Assembly: GCA_020634165.1 (NCBI GenBank)
Contig: JACKCF010000001.1
Coordinates: forward strand, 1,798,001 to 1,862,000
Source: Anaerolineaceae bacterium
GTDB lineage: Bacteria > Chloroflexota > Anaerolineae > Aggregatilineales > Phototrophicaceae
DNA: 64,000 nt
Reading direction: 5' to 3'
Both the position numbers and the translations under genes were made by a program. Positions 26,867-35,702 of this stretch are shown in pieces; within the stretch, counting starts at the first letter, position 1, and the number at the start of each line of letters is the position of its first letter. Below the pieces are notes generated by a model that did not search any database, had not been told where the DNA came from, and saw only the letters and a program-made list of their open reading frames with translations.

Positions 26867-27370
26867 ATGCCGAATGAACTGACCCATCTCGATGCTGAAG
26901 GCAAGGCAAATATGGTCGATGTCGGTGACAAGCCGGAAAGCGACCGCACGGCGATTGCTGAGGGCTTCGTCTACATGCACCCGCAAACATTGTCCTTAAT
27001 AGAGCAGGGCGCCCTTAAAAAAGGTGATGTTATCTCGATTGCACGTATTGCTGGCATCATGGGCGCAAAAAAGACATCTGACCTGATTCCGCTGTGCCAT
27101 CCGCTGCCCCTTACCAAGGTCGATGTCGATCTGAAACTCGATAAGCAAAAGAACGCCGTGCATATCGTTGCGCGTACTCGCACAGTCGGCAAAACAGGCG
27201 TGGAAATGGAAGCGCTCACGGCTGTCAGTACCGCCGCCCTGACCATCTACGATATGGCCAAGGCCGTTGACCGTGCCATGCGCATCAGCGATATTCGCCT
27301 GCTGGTCAAACGTGGCGGCGTACATGGTGACTACATTGCCGACGGAACGGAGCTAACAGATGCAGATTAA
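26867..27370 (+). CDS. moaC: Cyclic pyranopterin monophosphate synthase MoaC
   Basis: MoaC makes cyclic pyranopterin monophosphate from the MoaA product in the first stage of molybdenum cofactor synthesis. The family signatures are all present: LTHLDAEGKANMVDVGDK at the start, IAGIMGAKKTSDLIPLCHPLP, VGKTGVEMEALTAVS and TIYDMAKAVDRAM, then the active-site Lys in LVKRGGVHGDY. The length of 167 is normal. GGAGG lies 8 bases ahead of the ATG. The stop overlaps the moaDE start by 11 bases, so both enzymes come from one message. moaA is not in the window. Confidence 0.97.
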   Translation: MPNELTHLDAEGKANMVDVGDKPESDRTAIAEGFVYMHPQTLSLIEQGALKKGDVISIARIAGIMGAKKTSDLIPLCHPLPLTKVDVDLKLDKQKNAVHIVARTRTVGKTGVEMEALTAVSTAALTIYDMAKAVDRAMRISDIRLLVKRGGVHGDYIADGTELTDAD

Positions 27371-28082
27371 CATCTTACTCTTTGCCACTCTGCGTGACCT
27401 CGCCGGTGTGCGTAACCTGACCCTGCACTTCGCTTCTGAAAAGGTCACAGTGGCTGATTTGCGCCGCGATCTATCTGAACGCTATCCCGATATGGCCGAT
27501 AATGTCGCTGCTGCGTCTGTTGCCATAAACGAGGAATTCGCCTTCGATGCCGATGTCATCCACGATGGCGACGAAGTGGCCCTGTTCCCGCCAGTCAGTG
27601 GCGGCAGCGGCGCAAAGCCGGAAATCTACCTGCTGCCCGATGAACCCATCGACCATGACGCTCTGATTGAATCCATCACAACTCCGGCAACGGGTGCCGT
27701 TTGTTTGTTTAGTGGCTTTGTTCGCGGGGAAACCAACCGTGAAGGCCATCTGCCACAAACCGAGTATCTTGAATACGAGGCCTACGAACCAATGGCGATT
27801 GCCAAGATGAAACAGGTCGCCGCAGAAATCCGCGACCAGTGGCCTTTGATTGAGGGCATCGCCATTGCGCAGCGCATTGGCAAATTGTCAGTTGGCCAGA
27901 ATACAGTACTCATTGCCTGTTCCTCGCCCCATCGTGACGATGGCTGCTTTGAGGCCGCCCGATATGGCATTGATCGCCTTAAGCAAATCGTGCCTGTCTG
28001 GAAGAAAGAGGTCGGGGCCAATGGTGCCACCTGGATCGAAGGCGATCACGTTCCGACCGAAGCCGACCGCGCCAACGATTAG
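27360..28082 (+). CDS. MoaD-MoaE fusion, molybdopterin synthase
   Basis: Both subunits of molybdopterin synthase in one chain. Residues 1-82 are a ubiquitin-like MoaD (LLFATLRDLAGVRN ... IHDGDEVALFPPVSGG). Residues 83-235 are MoaE: GAVCLFSGFVRGETN, LEYEAYEPMAIAKM, IAIAQRIGKLSVGQN, CFEAARYGIDRLKQIVPVWKKE. In free MoaD the C-terminal Gly-Gly must be adenylated and thiocarboxylated. Here Gly81-Gly82 are internal, followed by SGAKPE, so either cleavage after the Gly pair is needed or a separate MoaD does the work. A similar arrangement is known as MoaX in mycobacteria, where the fusion is cleaved. The gene is coupled to moaC. Confidence 0.93.
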   Translation: MQINILLFATLRDLAGVRNLTLHFASEKVTVADLRRDLSERYPDMADNVAAASVAINEEFAFDADVIHDGDEVALFPPVSGGSGAKPEIYLLPDEPIDHDALIESITTPATGAVCLFSGFVRGETNREGHLPQTEYLEYEAYEPMAIAKMKQVAAEIRDQWPLIEGIAIAQRIGKLSVGQNTVLIACSSPHRDDGCFEAARYGIDRLKQIVPVWKKEVGANGATWIEGDHVPTEADRAND

Positions 28083-28218
28083 CGCCTGTTTTTGCTTAAC
28101 ATCATCATAGCTGTGCTAGTAAAACACAGGCCGCTATGGTACAAAAGCGAGTATTATCGTCCATAAAAATGCGATCACACGAGCACACTTATTTCATCCA
28201 CACATTTGAGGAGAGACT

Positions 28219-29463
28219 ATGAGCAGGCGGGTGGTCATTACGGGCCTGGGGTTGGTAACGCCGGTAGGTAACGACGTGCCGACGTCCTGGGAGAATATCG
28301 TCAATGGTGTAAGTGGCGTCGTCCCCATAACCTACTTCGATACCACCAATTACGAAGTCAAAATCGCGGCTCAGGTCAAGGATTTTGACCCTGCAAATTA
28401 TATGCTGTACAAAGAGGTTCGGCGGCATGATCCCTATCAGCACTATCAGATGGCAGCGGCTAAAGAAGCGGTTGCAAATTCGGGCCTGGAAATTACCGAA
28501 GACATTGCTGATCGCAGCAGTGCCATTATTGGCAGCGCGACGGGGGGGATGCAAAGCTTTCAGGAATACAGCACCCTCATCTACGAAACGGACAACCCGC
28601 GTAAAATGACGCCTTTCGCTATTCCCATGTTGGTCGCCAACGGTGGTAGTGATGTCGTCGCTATTGAAATTGGCGCGCGTGGCCCCTCCGCGCCGCTGGT
28701 GTCTGCCTGTGCAACCGGTGCCGATACCATCGGCTTTGCCTTCCAGATGATTAAGATGGGGCGCATAGACCGCGCGGTTGCTGGCGCTGGCGATTTCCCG
28801 ATTATCAATCTCGGCATCGCCGCCTTTGATCGCGTCGGCGCTTGCTCCCGCCACAATGAAGATCCCGCTGGTTCCGTGCGTCCATTTGACAAGAACCGTA
28901 CGGGCATGGTCTTTGGGGAAGGTGCGGGGGTACTGGTCCTGGAAGAATTGGAATCAGCCAAAAAGCGTGGTGCGAATATCCTCGCGGAGCTGGTTGGTTT
29001 TGCTTCAACCACAGATGCCTTCCATCGTACGGCCCCAGCGCCCGATGGGCGCGGCGCGGCGCACGCTGTCAAACTGGCACTGGAAGATGGCAGCATCAAT
29101 GTGACAGATGTCAGTTACATTAATGCGCACGGTACAGCCACCCAACTTAATGACCCGACGGAAACAACGGCCATCAAACTGGCATTCGGGGAACACGCCT
29201 ACAAGGTGCCGATGAGTTCCACCAAGAGCATGACAGGGCACGCTATGGGGGCCACCGCCGCGATGGAAGCCGTTTTCTCAACGCTGGCGATTCGCGATAA
29301 CATCGCCCCGCCAACCATCAACTATGAAACGCCCGATCCTGATTGTGATCTGGACTATGTGCCCAATACCGCCCGCGAAATGCCAATTGATGTGGTAGTC
29401 AGCAATGCCTTTGGTTTTGGTGGGCACAATGCCTCCCTGGTTATCAAGCGTTTTACGGACTAA
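28219..29463 (+). CDS. fabF: Beta-ketoacyl-ACP synthase II FabF
   Basis: FabF condenses malonyl-ACP with acyl-ACP in fatty-acid elongation. The active Cys164 lies in VSACATGADTIGFAF, and the two active histidines in NAHGTATQLNDPTE and TKSMTGHAMGATAAMEAV. The N-terminus (RRVVITGLGLVTPVGNDVP) and the C-terminal SNAFGFGGHNASLV are canonical. Length of 414 is normal. GAGGAG lies 6 bases before the ATG. Other fab genes (fabD, fabG, acpP), often found beside fabF, are missing; the next gene is rnc, an order seen in many bacteria as acpP-fabF-rnc. Confidence 0.97.
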   Translation: MSRRVVITGLGLVTPVGNDVPTSWENIVNGVSGVVPITYFDTTNYEVKIAAQVKDFDPANYMLYKEVRRHDPYQHYQMAAAKEAVANSGLEITEDIADRSSAIIGSATGGMQSFQEYSTLIYETDNPRKMTPFAIPMLVANGGSDVVAIEIGARGPSAPLVSACATGADTIGFAFQMIKMGRIDRAVAGAGDFPIINLGIAAFDRVGACSRHNEDPAGSVRPFDKNRTGMVFGEGAGVLVLEELESAKKRGANILAELVGFASTTDAFHRTAPAPDGRGAAHAVKLALEDGSINVTDVSYINAHGTATQLNDPTETTAIKLAFGEHAYKVPMSSTKSMTGHAMGATAAMEAVFSTLAIRDNIAPPTINYETPDPDCDLDYVPNTAREMPIDVVVSNAFGFGGHNASLVIKRFTD

Positions 29464-29486
29464 TCATCATCTTATTACACACACAA

Positions 29487-30338
29487 GTGGCGAACGACAA
29501 CGGGGAAAATCCTGTGGGTGACAAACCTGTGAATGAACATGCCGCGCCTCAGCAAAAACTAATTGAAATCATGGATGTGTCATTTGCCGATGATGCCTTG
29601 CTGACCAAGGCACTGACGCACCGCTCGTTTGTCAATGAAGTCGATGGCTATGTGCCCGATAATGAACGCCTGGAATTTCTGGGTGACGCTGTAATCGGCT
29701 TCATCACTGCGGAAATGCTGTTTAACCTCTATCCAGACGAACCCGAAGGTTGGCTGACGCAGTTGCGTTCGGCGCTTGTCCGCACGGAATCCCTGGCGAT
29801 CCTGGCTGAGGACTGCCAGCTAGGGGACTTCCTGCGTATGGGACGCGGCGAAGTCAACAGCGGCGGACGGTCCCGCGCCACCAACCTCTGCCGAGGGTTT
29901 GAAGCGATAATGGGCGCCCTCTATATCGATCAGGGCATTGAGGAAGTCAAGAAATTTGTTTTGCCTCGCCTCCATAGCCTGCTGAAATTCATCCTGGATA
30001 ACAAGTTGCACCTGGATGCGCGTAGCATGTTGCAGGAACGCAGTCAGGCCGATATGCGCGTCACACCTGTCTATCGTGTCGTGGATACCGATGGCCCCGA
30101 ACATGAAAAAGAGTTCGTTGTGGAAGCCCTGGTGGCGGGGGTAGTTGTCGGTAGGGGGAGCGGAGCCAGCAAGCGCGGTGCTGCCCAGGCCGCGGCTCGT
30201 GATGCCCTCTCTCAGATCGAAGGCAATGGCTGGTCGGTGGAAGTCGAAACGGCCAGCATCCTCGCGCAGGCAGAAATTGACGTTGAACCGGATCGTGACA
30301 TCATCGAAGACGCCGCCGAAACCGATAATGCCGACTAG
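29487..30338 (+). CDS. rnc: Ribonuclease III
   Basis: The double-strand RNA endonuclease that processes rRNA precursors. The nuclease domain has ALTHRSFVNE and the catalytic signature ERLEFLGDAVIGF, then FEAIMGALYIDQG with the second acidic site. The dsRNA-binding domain follows from about residue 180 (DARSMLQERSQA ... SGASKRGAAQAAARDAL). A C-terminal tail of about 30 residues is acidic. The start is uncertain: GTG at 29487 has no clear ribosome site, while GTG at 29514 has GGGGA 7 bases ahead and would lose only nine residues, all outside the nuclease fold. Confidence 0.95.
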   Translation: MANDNGENPVGDKPVNEHAAPQQKLIEIMDVSFADDALLTKALTHRSFVNEVDGYVPDNERLEFLGDAVIGFITAEMLFNLYPDEPEGWLTQLRSALVRTESLAILAEDCQLGDFLRMGRGEVNSGGRSRATNLCRGFEAIMGALYIDQGIEEVKKFVLPRLHSLLKFILDNKLHLDARSMLQERSQADMRVTPVYRVVDTDGPEHEKEFVVEALVAGVVVGRGSGASKRGAAQAAARDALSQIEGNGWSVEVETASILAQAEIDVEPDRDIIEDAAETDNAD

Positions 30339-30396
30339 GCTTCTGGTGAGACTTACAAAGTCCCTAGAGTGAAGCTTTCAAAAACGCACATTGTAG

Positions 30397-30417
30397 GGGC
30401 AAGGCACTGCCTTGCCC
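30397..30417. repeat. Hairpin/REP-like element between convergent genes
   Basis: GGGCAAGGC, ACT, GCCTTGCCC: a perfect 9-bp stem with three-base loop, preceded by TGTAG. No T-run follows on either side, so it is not a classical terminator. Its form resembles the dispersed GC-hairpins seen in Chloroflexota and cyanobacteria. It lies 58 bases after rnc and 13 bases before the end of the EEP gene. Confidence 0.5.
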
Positions 30418-30430
30418 AAAATATTATTCA

Positions 30431-32593
30431 CTATTGGTCGCGCCGAACCTGAACGCCCACGACTGCTAACCGATGGTCCGAAGCTGTACTATCGCTCATG
30501 ACAACAGTACCCGTTGAACGGAGCGACTGGCTCCAGATCCACAGATAATCCCATCGCGTCGTCAAACCCACACGCCGGATCGTGGCCGAAAGTTCCAGGT
30601 TTGACCCCGCAAATGGATCAACGAAGCCTGTGCGGGTCAATTCCTGCAACAGTGGCGAATCCGGCACATTGTGGAATGTGCCACCCAGGATTGCACGGCC
30701 CAGTTGGCCACCATAATCATTCTGAACGTGAACAGCAATCGTATCCAGAATGGCTTCCAACTGCTGCCGCTGATTGCTCTCCTGCTCGGTGATGTCTATG
30801 CCCTCGATTAACAGGCCCAGGGATGTGTTGTAAATCGTGATGAACGCATTGGGTTGGTCACTGATCTGAACGCGCTGCAAACCGGTTTGCTGGTCGATAC
30901 TTGGCAGCAGAACGCCATCATCAAAGACAATCGGCACCCGCGATAAAACGGCTAACCCCTGCAAACCCTCATTTGTGGCGAAGAAGCGTATATCCATACC
31001 CAGTTCGCGTGCCAACCACAGTGTTTCGTCCACACCATAGCTCGTCAAACGACCGCGCTCAACTTCTTGCAGCAGCATGACATCAGCCCCGCCGCCGCGT
31101 ATCGTGTTGGCGATAGCCTGCATATTGAACTGATAGAATTCACTGTAGCCGCCATGAATATTATAGGTGCCGATGCGCAGTTCACTCTGGTTAGTAGTGG
31201 TGATGATCGCTGGCGGACGTGATAGATACGCCCCAGCCCCAGCAGCGATTACGACAAACACGATACCGAGCAGCGTCTGACTGGCTGGTCCATTGCGCCA
31301 GGGAATCCGATTCGTGGACTGAATCATCGGCATCAGTGAGAACAGCACTGCGAGCAGGATCACACCCAGCCCCAACCCTCGGAACCCGCGCAAAATCGGC
31401 AGCACGATGTTGTTGAGTTGATCGAATGGCGCCGCCAGTGGCCGCACAAAGGCATATTCATAGGTAAACAGGTCTGCACCCACAAACAGCGCGAAGATCA
31501 ATGTGCCGATCACCAGCCACAGTCCACTCAGATTGAAGCCGCGCGGGGGTTTGGGTCGCACCAGCCACCACCACACCAGGCTGATGCCTACCTGGGCGAT
31601 CACCAGCGTCGTCGCACCCACAGGGAACGACCCCAATCCAGCCGGTAAGCTGATGCGCGTCAGCCGCGTACCAACCACCACCAGCAGCACAATGCCAATC
31701 AGCCATATCCAGCCGCGTGTGCCGGCCTCAAATGGCGCGATCATATTGCGTGCCGTCTGCCGCACCCAGGGAACAAGCGGCAGGGCAGTCGCAGCAATCA
31801 GCAGCGGGACAAAGATCGTATAGTCGGCATCAGCGCGCCCTGTAACAGCGTTCGGCGTCGCCAGCAGGCTCAATTGCAAAAACAGCATCGCGCCCAGGCC
31901 AATACCGCCCCAGAACGTCAGGACGCCATTGTTGGGGTCGATATCTCCAGCGGCCATCGCCGTCGTTTTGCGACCGCGCAGCCCATTAATCAGCGCCAGC
32001 ACCACAAACACGCCCACCAGAATAAACAGGACATGGATGCCTGTTGTCTGCGTGAGATAGAGTAATCCGCGTGTGCTTTGCAACGACCAGGTCGGGTCGA
32101 GCGTATTGCCCCATGCACGCAGTATCTGGTCGCCGACGAAACCCAGCACGAAGAAATAGGGAACATGTGTCCCTCGGTTGCGGATCAACAGCGCCAGATA
32201 GAACAAACCGCCGCCAACCGCCAGTTCTGCGCCCAACAGATGGCTGACGACGCTGCCATCGCCGCCCATCAGGATGCGGCCAACCGCCAGCAGCAGCGCC
32301 GCCGGAATCATCAGAATGTGCACACGACCGAGAAACAGCGCCAACAGTGGTAGCCCGATCACCAGGCCCATCCAGGCAATATCTGTGGTGACAGCGCTCG
32401 GCTGTACAAAACCTGGCAAATTCGGGCTGATCTCAAAGCCATTGGCCGTCAACTGGCTGACGAGGCTCGCGCTCGCGGTGCGACTGTAGATTTCACCAAT
32501 GAGAAAGCGCAATGCAGACACGAATAATAACCCTGCGAGTCCGACTTCCGTCAGGGGCAGGAGGGGCGCAACTGCTTGCAGTCTTTTAAACAT
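30431..32593 (-). CDS. Polytopic membrane protein with degenerate EEP-fold domain
   Basis: Residues 1-460 contain about 12 hydrophobic segments. Residues 465-720 look like an endonuclease/exonuclease/phosphatase (EEP) domain: RIGTYNIHGGYSEF, MLLQEVERGR (metal Glu kept), LAVLSRVPIV, and the terminal TASDHRLAVVGV. Two catalytic places are changed. The usual NTHL is NTSL (30821-30829), and the usual GGDFN is GGTFHN (30668-30685), so the catalytic His and the Asp/Asn pair are missing while SDH is intact. It may bind rather than cleave, or use a different mechanism. It stands alone, convergent to rnc. The architecture fits membrane-bound phosphatase-like proteins. Confidence 0.75.
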   Translation of the reverse strand: MFKRLQAVAPLLPLTEVGLAGLLFVSALRFLIGEIYSRTASASLVSQLTANGFEISPNLPGFVQPSAVTTDIAWMGLVIGLPLLALFLGRVHILMIPAALLLAVGRILMGGDGSVVSHLLGAELAVGGGLFYLALLIRNRGTHVPYFFVLGFVGDQILRAWGNTLDPTWSLQSTRGLLYLTQTTGIHVLFILVGVFVVLALINGLRGRKTTAMAAGDIDPNNGVLTFWGGIGLGAMLFLQLSLLATPNAVTGRADADYTIFVPLLIAATALPLVPWVRQTARNMIAPFEAGTRGWIWLIGIVLLVVVGTRLTRISLPAGLGSFPVGATTLVIAQVGISLVWWWLVRPKPPRGFNLSGLWLVIGTLIFALFVGADLFTYEYAFVRPLAAPFDQLNNIVLPILRGFRGLGLGVILLAVLFSLMPMIQSTNRIPWRNGPASQTLLGIVFVVIAAGAGAYLSRPPAIITTTNQSELRIGTYNIHGGYSEFYQFNMQAIANTIRGGGADVMLLQEVERGRLTSYGVDETLWLARELGMDIRFFATNEGLQGLAVLSRVPIVFDDGVLLPSIDQQTGLQRVQISDQPNAFITIYNTSLGLLIEGIDITEQESNQRQQLEAILDTIAVHVQNDYGGQLGRAILGGTFHNVPDSPLLQELTRTGFVDPFAGSNLELSATIRRVGLTTRWDYLWIWSQSLRSTGTVVMSDSTASDHRLAVVGVQVRRDQ

Positions 32594-32811
32594 AGTCTGT
32601 CCGTCAGATCGGTAGATCGTGGTAAATTGGCTATAAGACTCTGCACAAACTATACATCAGCGATATAATCGCGCAAATTTATCACCAGGAGGCGGTTGTT
32701 ACGCATCATCCGCCTGCCGATGCCCTGCACTCAGGAATCCATCCTGATACGATTCCTGACCCATCTTGCCGGGCCAATCCAATAAAAGCTTATTTGTTAA
32801 GGATGCTTGTC

Positions 32812-34803
32812 ATGGAACAAGTTACGATTTTACTCACTGGCGGCACCATTTTGACGATGAATGATGACCTCGATGTCATCACCAATGGTGCGCTGGCCAT
32901 AAAGGACGAGAAGATCGTTGCGATGGGTCCGACTGAGGACATAACATCGCGCTACCAGGCCCAAACGACGCTTGATTGCAGCGGCCAGTATATTCTGCCT
33001 GGGTTGGTCAATGCCCATACCCATGTACCGATGACGCTGCTGCGCGGTATGGCTGATGACCTTCGCCTCGACGTCTGGCTGATGGGATATATCATGCCAG
33101 TGGAGCGGGAGTTTGTCAGCCCAGAATTTTGCCAGTTGGGGACCCGCCTCGCCTGTGCGGAAATGATCCGTGCGGGGGTGACGTCTTTCGCTGACATGTA
33201 CTACTTCGAGTCAGACATTGCCAGGATCGTAGATGAAGTCGGCATGCGCGCCATGCTGTGTGAATCGATCCTCAAATTCCCGACGCCAGATGCCTCCACC
33301 TACGAGGAAAGTCTCGCCTATACCCAGTCATTCATCGAAGAATGGCAGGGGCATCCCCGTATCACGCCGACCGTTGCGCCCCATGCACCCTATTCCAACA
33401 CGCGCGAAACGCTCGAAAAGTCGACTGCATTGGCGCGCGATAACAACCTGCCGCTGATGATCCACATCGCAGAAACACAGCGCGAAGTTGACGATATGAA
33501 GGCCGAACGCAGCATGCGTGTGGTCAACTGGGTAAAAGAGGTCGGCGTGCTCGATGTGCCGATTATCGCTGCCCACTGCGTCCACATTGATGAAGTCGAG
33601 ATGCGCATGCTGAAAGCCAGCGGCGCGTCAGTGGCGCACTGTCCCTCTGCCAACCTCAAGCTTGCCAGTGGCATTGCACCCGTTTCGCAAATGCTCGATC
33701 TTGGCCTGAACGTCGCCATTGGCACCGATGGTCCCGCCAGCAACAACGACCTCGACATGTTTGAAGAAATGCGCCTCGCAGCCCTTGTTGCCAAAGTCAA
33801 TCCCATTGATCCGACCGCTGTGCCGGCCCATACCGCCCTGACAATGGCCACCCGCAACGGTGCCAAAGCGCTCGGCCTGGAAGGCAAAGTTGGTGTCCTG
33901 GCATCCGGCATGCTGGCAGATGTCATCGTCATCGATGCCCAGACCACACACAACACGCCGCACTTCGATCACAATCCGCAGGCGGTTTACTCGCAGTTGG
34001 TTTATGCCAGCAAATCGCATGATGTTCGCCATACCATTTGTCATGGTAAATTCCTCATGAAGGACCGCCAGCTTACCACCCTCGATGAAGCTGCTATCGC
34101 CAAGGAAGCCGCCGCATTTGCTACCGAAGTCGGCCAATTCCTGTCCGAACGCGAAGAAAATACCCTCAGCAAACTAATCGCTGTCGGCATTGATGTTGAG
34201 CGCTCGGAAAGCTTCGAGGTCCAGATCAAAGCCATACTTGACGACCCCAGCCAGATCGAAAATCTGCTCAGTCATGAATATGTTGACGTCATCCGGGCCG
34301 TGCATTATCGCCAGTACGATTCCTACTTCATCTTCAACGATGCTGAGGGCAGCCGCGTCCGCTATCGCGAGGACGATGGCATCGATAGTACTGGCAATGT
34401 GGCGTCCGTGCGCATGCGCCTGACTTACACCAGCGCCACCAAAGAACGCGCCTTCCACGATACGATTCTGCTCTCACACTCGCGCTTTATTGCGCCGGCC
34501 AGCCATCCGCTGCGTTTTTATGAGGAATACTTCAAAGCATCCGAGGAGCGCCAGCTACAAAAGGAGCGCCGCCGTTGGCACATTCACTATCAGGGGACGC
34601 TTTTCTACGTCAACCTGGATCGTGTGACTGAACCGGCACTTGATGATCTCTACATCGAAATCAAGGCCCGCACCTGGTCCCAGAAAGACGCCGAGAATAA
34701 AGCCGACATGATCCGCGAGATGATGGCTATCATTGGTGTGGAATCGACCGATGTGGTGCATCAGGACTACCTCGATATGGCGAAGAACGAAATCACTGGC
34801 TAA
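32812..34803 (+). CDS. MTA/SAH-deaminase-like amidohydrolase fused to a CYTH-like domain
   Basis: Residues 1-435 form a metal-dependent amidohydrolase closest to 5'-methylthioadenosine/S-adenosylhomocysteine deaminases: GLVNAHTHVPMTLLRGMADD with HxH, MIHIAET, IIAAHCVHID and GTDGPASNNDLD. Residues about 445-660 are a different domain. It has the layout of the CYTH superfamily (class IV adenylate cyclase/thiamine-triphosphatase fold): an EVQIK start like ExExK, SRVRYREDD, VRMRLTYT, and YIEIKARTWSQKDAENKADM. The first Glu of ExExK is kept, the second is Gln. This fusion is not one I know. The ATG at 32812 has AAGGA 8 bases ahead; an earlier ATG at 32794 is possible. Confidence 0.8.
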   Translation: MEQVTILLTGGTILTMNDDLDVITNGALAIKDEKIVAMGPTEDITSRYQAQTTLDCSGQYILPGLVNAHTHVPMTLLRGMADDLRLDVWLMGYIMPVEREFVSPEFCQLGTRLACAEMIRAGVTSFADMYYFESDIARIVDEVGMRAMLCESILKFPTPDASTYEESLAYTQSFIEEWQGHPRITPTVAPHAPYSNTRETLEKSTALARDNNLPLMIHIAETQREVDDMKAERSMRVVNWVKEVGVLDVPIIAAHCVHIDEVEMRMLKASGASVAHCPSANLKLASGIAPVSQMLDLGLNVAIGTDGPASNNDLDMFEEMRLAALVAKVNPIDPTAVPAHTALTMATRNGAKALGLEGKVGVLASGMLADVIVIDAQTTHNTPHFDHNPQAVYSQLVYASKSHDVRHTICHGKFLMKDRQLTTLDEAAIAKEAAAFATEVGQFLSEREENTLSKLIAVGIDVERSESFEVQIKAILDDPSQIENLLSHEYVDVIRAVHYRQYDSYFIFNDAEGSRVRYREDDGIDSTGNVASVRMRLTYTSATKERAFHDTILLSHSRFIAPASHPLRFYEEYFKASEERQLQKERRRWHIHYQGTLFYVNLDRVTEPALDDLYIEIKARTWSQKDAENKADMIREMMAIIGVESTDVVHQDYLDMAKNEITG

Positions 34804-34808
34804 CGAAA

Positions 34809-34840
34809 AAGGGCGCGAAATCCGCGCCCTTGATATTTTG
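34809..34840 (+). terminator. Terminator after the amidohydrolase-CYTH gene
   Basis: GGGCGCG (34811-34817) pairs with CGCGCCC (34823-34829) around AAATC, followed by TTGATATTTT. The A-run on the left also makes it usable from the right. Confidence 0.75.
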
Positions 34841-34943
34841 CCTCTAACCAGGAAATGGGTTGATGACCTTGCTGGCTTCGCCCTCATCCTCATTCCTCCC
34901 GTATGGCGAAAGAATATCTTTCCAGGCGATATGCTAACAAAAG

Positions 34944-34980
34944 TCCCCTCACATCACGCGGAGGGGATTTAGGGGTGAGG
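34944..34980. repeat. G/C-rich repeat-like sequence
   Basis: TCCCCTC (34944-34950) pairs with GAGGGGA (34961-34967), followed by TTTAGGGGTGAGG. Motifs of this kind (CCTCACCCCTAAATCCCCTC on the other strand) resemble dispersed repeats in Chloroflexota and cyanobacteria. I cannot count copies here; only one is in the window. Confidence 0.4.
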
Positions 34981-35051
34981 TTTAAAATAGTCGCAAACAG
35001 CGATCTTGTGGCGATTGTTTCTTAACAGACAGAGCTGCTTTCCCTGGTACT

Positions 35052-35702
35052 TTATTCTGCCAGCTTTGCAAGTCTGTTTTCGTAGTACTTGCGGCTGCGG
35101 ATGTCGATTGGCACGCTCAGGAAGCGTTCCATCGTCGCCCGATCAGTGGGCTTCTTATAGAAGGCATCAGCCATGTCATTAATGCCGATCCGGTCACCGT
35201 CGTATGGGGTCATCGTGACGGATTCACCTTCGCTGACATACCCTGTCTGTATGACGCGGCAGTAGGCCCCGAATCGGCCTGCTTTAGCGAACTTTTTCGC
35301 GAATTGTGGGTCTTGCATGCGAGCCGCAAACGTCACACATGGAATACGGGGTCCGGTCACTTCCAGCACCACCTCCGCTAAATGCAGCCGATTACCAACG
35401 GCTAACGTCGCGCTTTCCAGTCCGGCAACCGTCAGATTTTCGCCAAATAGGCCTGGTGGCAAATCCCGATCCAACTGGTCAGACCACCAATCGTAATCAT
35501 TAGTGCCATACACATACACCGCCTGATCGGGTCCACCGTGATTCTTAGTGTCGATAATCACATCATTTTCCAGGCATTCGCTGCCGACGAAGACCGGTTC
35601 ATTGGCTGGTGTCTTAAAAATACCGGATGTCCCCGATTTCGACTGAATTGCTTTTTCGGTACCCACATTCACGCTGACAACTTGCATCATCTTTCTCTCC
35701 AC
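35052..35702 (-). CDS. MOSC-domain protein (YiiM-like)
   Basis: A MOSC domain, the C-terminal part of molybdenum cofactor sulfurases also found alone in molybdenum-enzyme partners that reduce N-hydroxylated compounds. It has NHGGPDQAVYVYGTNDYDWW, LPPGLFGENLTV, the GNRLHLAEVVLEVTGPRIPC motif with the conserved Cys, and FAKAGRFGAYCRVIQTG. The C-terminal helix region IGINDMADAFYKKP matches YiiM-type proteins. The ATG at 35702 gives MERKMMQVV; the ATG pair at its residues 5-6, after GGAGAGAAAG, may be the real start. It is the last gene of a four-gene group with two LLM oxidoreductases and a TIGR04076 protein. Confidence 0.9.
   Translation of the reverse strand: MERKMMQVVSVNVGTEKAIQSKSGTSGIFKTPANEPVFVGSECLENDVIIDTKNHGGPDQAVYVYGTNDYDWWSDQLDRDLPPGLFGENLTVAGLESATLAVGNRLHLAEVVLEVTGPRIPCVTFAARMQDPQFAKKFAKAGRFGAYCRVIQTGYVSEGESVTMTPYDGDRIGINDMADAFYKKPTDRATMERFLSVPIDIRSRKYYENRLAKLAE

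Noticed and set aside
26722..26949. N-terminal extension of ftsY
   Set aside because: Open in frame but overlaps the moaC start region and promoter, is not FtsY-like, and the TTG at 26721 has a good ribosome site.
34733..34972. Small open frame after the amidohydrolase
   Set aside because: It runs through the terminator and a repeat-like element, with no ribosome site.
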